A DNA stretch of 15,063 nt from CAYFIW01 sp964343265. Its GTDB lineage: Bacteria > Chloroflexota > Dehalococcoidia > Lucifugimonadales > UBA826. The notes beneath the pieces are model-generated. The model ran no database searches. It worked only from the letters and a program-made list of their open reading frames with translations, and was not told the origin of the DNA. The DNA lies in contig CAYFIW010000035.1 of NCBI GenBank assembly GCA_964343265.1, positions 1 through 15,063 on the forward strand, given 5' to 3'. The position numbers and the translations under genes were made by a program. Shown piece by piece: positions 14,184 to 15,063 of the stretch. Numbering within the stretch: the first letter of the stretch is position 1; each line of letters starts with the position of its first letter.

Positions 14184-15063
14184 TTAAGTTCTATCGCTGA
14201 TCTCGACAGTTTGTGTTGGCCCGTTCAAGAACATCACCATACTTTTGCCAGCCGGCCCACCAAACGACATCAGTTCTATCTTCTCTGGACGTTCAAATCC
14301 AGGAAATTCAGTTGTGCGAGCCTGATCACTGGGAAGATCTAATATCCATCGCCAAGGTTTTAATAGAAATGATGGGTTAATTCTGAAACTATTTTGCAAG
14401 GACGCAGCGCTAATTTTTGTGTTAGCCCACAAGAAGTCTCTAACCATTTCCTTAGACCAACCTTTCTTGGCGCATATTTCAGCATGATCAGGAGCCAATA
14501 TAACGATTGTTCCTGTACCGCCCTCAGGGTCGTAGGGATCAGGATCAGACCAACGCAGGCTGGTATATCCACCACGCCCAGTGATGGCCCCGGATACACC
14601 TCGAAGAAGTGGCTCTGGTTCGTAATTGTTAAGGTCTGCGGCATCGATAATGTTTCTAACGCCTCCTACTGTGACTGTAGAAGAAGATTGTGAAAATCCT
14701 TTTGAGGTGTGAAATTGAGGCCATATCTCCGGGAAATTGTCTTGGGATTCCGCGGCACACAGACTGAATTTTGCTGCAGAACCAATTGTGTCCATATCCA
14801 TTTCACCAGGATAATTGTGACCTACGTTCATTAAAGTAAGTCTCAGTGCTCTGCCTAGAATAACGTTGACTCTAGATTGCCTTCCTGGGCCTAACGTAGC
14901 CTGTTTGGAATTAATACCGAGTTCGTCGACAATTGGTCCGTTTACAAGCATAAAAGGGGCGTCTGGAGAGGTAGACATTAACCATTGTCGTGCTCTTCCT
15001 CCCATTTCTATGATTGATTTGCACGCCGCAATTATGATGGGAAGGTGCGCTGGTTCGCATCCG
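14184..15063 (-). CDS. conserved protein of unknown function with Gly-Cys-Glu-Pro motif, 5' end beyond window
   Basis: The frame is open to the window edge, so the 293 residues visible are the C-terminal part. An internal ATG at 15005 is not the start, because conserved-looking sequence continues upstream. The order of motifs is GCEPAHLPIIIAACKSI at the edge, MSTSPDAPFMLVNGPIVDELGINS, a Gly-rich LGPGRQSRVNVILGRALRLTLMNVGHNYPGEMDMDTIGSAAKFSLCAAES segment, VTVGGVRNI and a closing MSFGGPAGKSMVMFLNG. I recognise this pattern from widespread, uncharacterised bacterial proteins whose GC+PE and NGP blocks are conserved. My recollection is that they sit near UGSC-motif (selenoprotein-like) proteins, a weak memory that needs checking. 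The conserved Cys near the edge could be catalytic. No signal peptide can be judged. Convergent with the dehydrogenase gene. Confidence 0.65.
   Translation of the reverse strand, partial: GCEPAHLPIIIAACKSIIEMGGRARQWLMSTSPDAPFMLVNGPIVDELGINSKQATLGPGRQSRVNVILGRALRLTLMNVGHNYPGEMDMDTIGSAAKFSLCAAESQDNFPEIWPQFHTSKGFSQSSSTVTVGGVRNIIDAADLNNYEPEPLLRGVSGAITGRGGYTSLRWSDPDPYDPEGGTGTIVILAPDHAEICAKKGWSKEMVRDFLWANTKISAASLQNSFRINPSFLLKPWRWILDLPSDQARTTEFPGFERPEKIELMSFGGPAGKSMVMFLNGPTQTVEISDRT

Noticed and set aside
15003..15005. ATG at 15005 as the start of the last minus-strand gene
   Set aside because: The frame continues to the window edge and the upstream 19 codons include the family-like GCEP motif. The gene is partial and this is an internal Met.
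1..15063. CRISPR array, transposon ends, tRNA or rRNA, toxin-antitoxin or defence system
   Set aside because: No regularly spaced direct repeats, transposase motifs, RNA-gene hallmarks or paired small toxin-like genes were seen by eye on either strand.

Overview
The window is about 15 kb of moderately AT-rich bacterial DNA from a draft scaffold. It has two runs of exactly 100 N (1402-1501 and 9796-9895), both of which look like placeholder gaps. It contains no rRNA, tRNA, CRISPR array or insertion sequence that I can see. The gene content is an enolase-superfamily dehydratase, a GMC oxidoreductase, an Old Yellow Enzyme, a tandem CaiB CoA-transferase, a crotonase, an AtsA-type sulfatase and a beta-hydroxyacid dehydrogenase. 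It suits an oligotrophic bacterium degrading recalcitrant organic matter. The SAR202 clade of marine Chloroflexota is known for such enzyme families, but this assignment is inference from gene content.

Region 1 (1-3300) is mostly minus-strand housekeeping. It holds an RNase D-like 3'-5' exonuclease with HRDC-type C-terminus, a membrane-anchored PD-(D/E)XK nuclease of the Holliday-resolvase-related family, an Old Yellow Enzyme interrupted by the first gap, and a standalone CinA/PncC-type amidohydrolase. Between the last two lies a short plus-strand gene for a 49-residue, two-helix membrane protein.

Region 2 (3301-6957) is a plus-strand catabolic unit. A regulatory-looking leader (sigma70-like promoter, 22-codon ORF with a perfect ribosome binding site, AT-rich inverted repeat) precedes a mandelate racemase-type enolase, a GMC oxidoreductase and a carboxymuconolactone decarboxylase-family protein, spaced 37 and 3 nt apart. 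A small glutaredoxin/mycoredoxin-like gene follows.

Region 3 (6958-10802) is a minus-strand CoA-ester unit. It reads crotonase, then (after the second gap) the 3' part of a tandem CaiB/BaiF CoA-transferase, then a D-threonine aldolase/D-serine dehydratase-like PLP enzyme. An apparent 871-codon frame through the gap is an assembly artefact joining two genes. A good promoter (CTGAAA-17-TATAAT) drives this unit, divergent from Region 4.

Region 4 (10803-15063) carries a cytosolic AtsA-type sulfatase and a 3-hydroxyisobutyrate dehydrogenase-like reductase on the plus strand. A convergent minus-strand gene, cut by the window edge, has a Gly-Cys-Glu-Pro motif and belongs to a poorly characterised family. 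Together the genes suggest uptake and stepwise desulfation, dehydration, oxidation and CoA-activation of hydroxy-acid or sugar-acid-like compounds. The substrates cannot be read from sequence. I found no defence system, secondary-metabolite cluster or clearly new system. The best leads are the leader region before the enolase, the crotonase lacking both catalytic glutamates, and the RNase D without a normal start codon.
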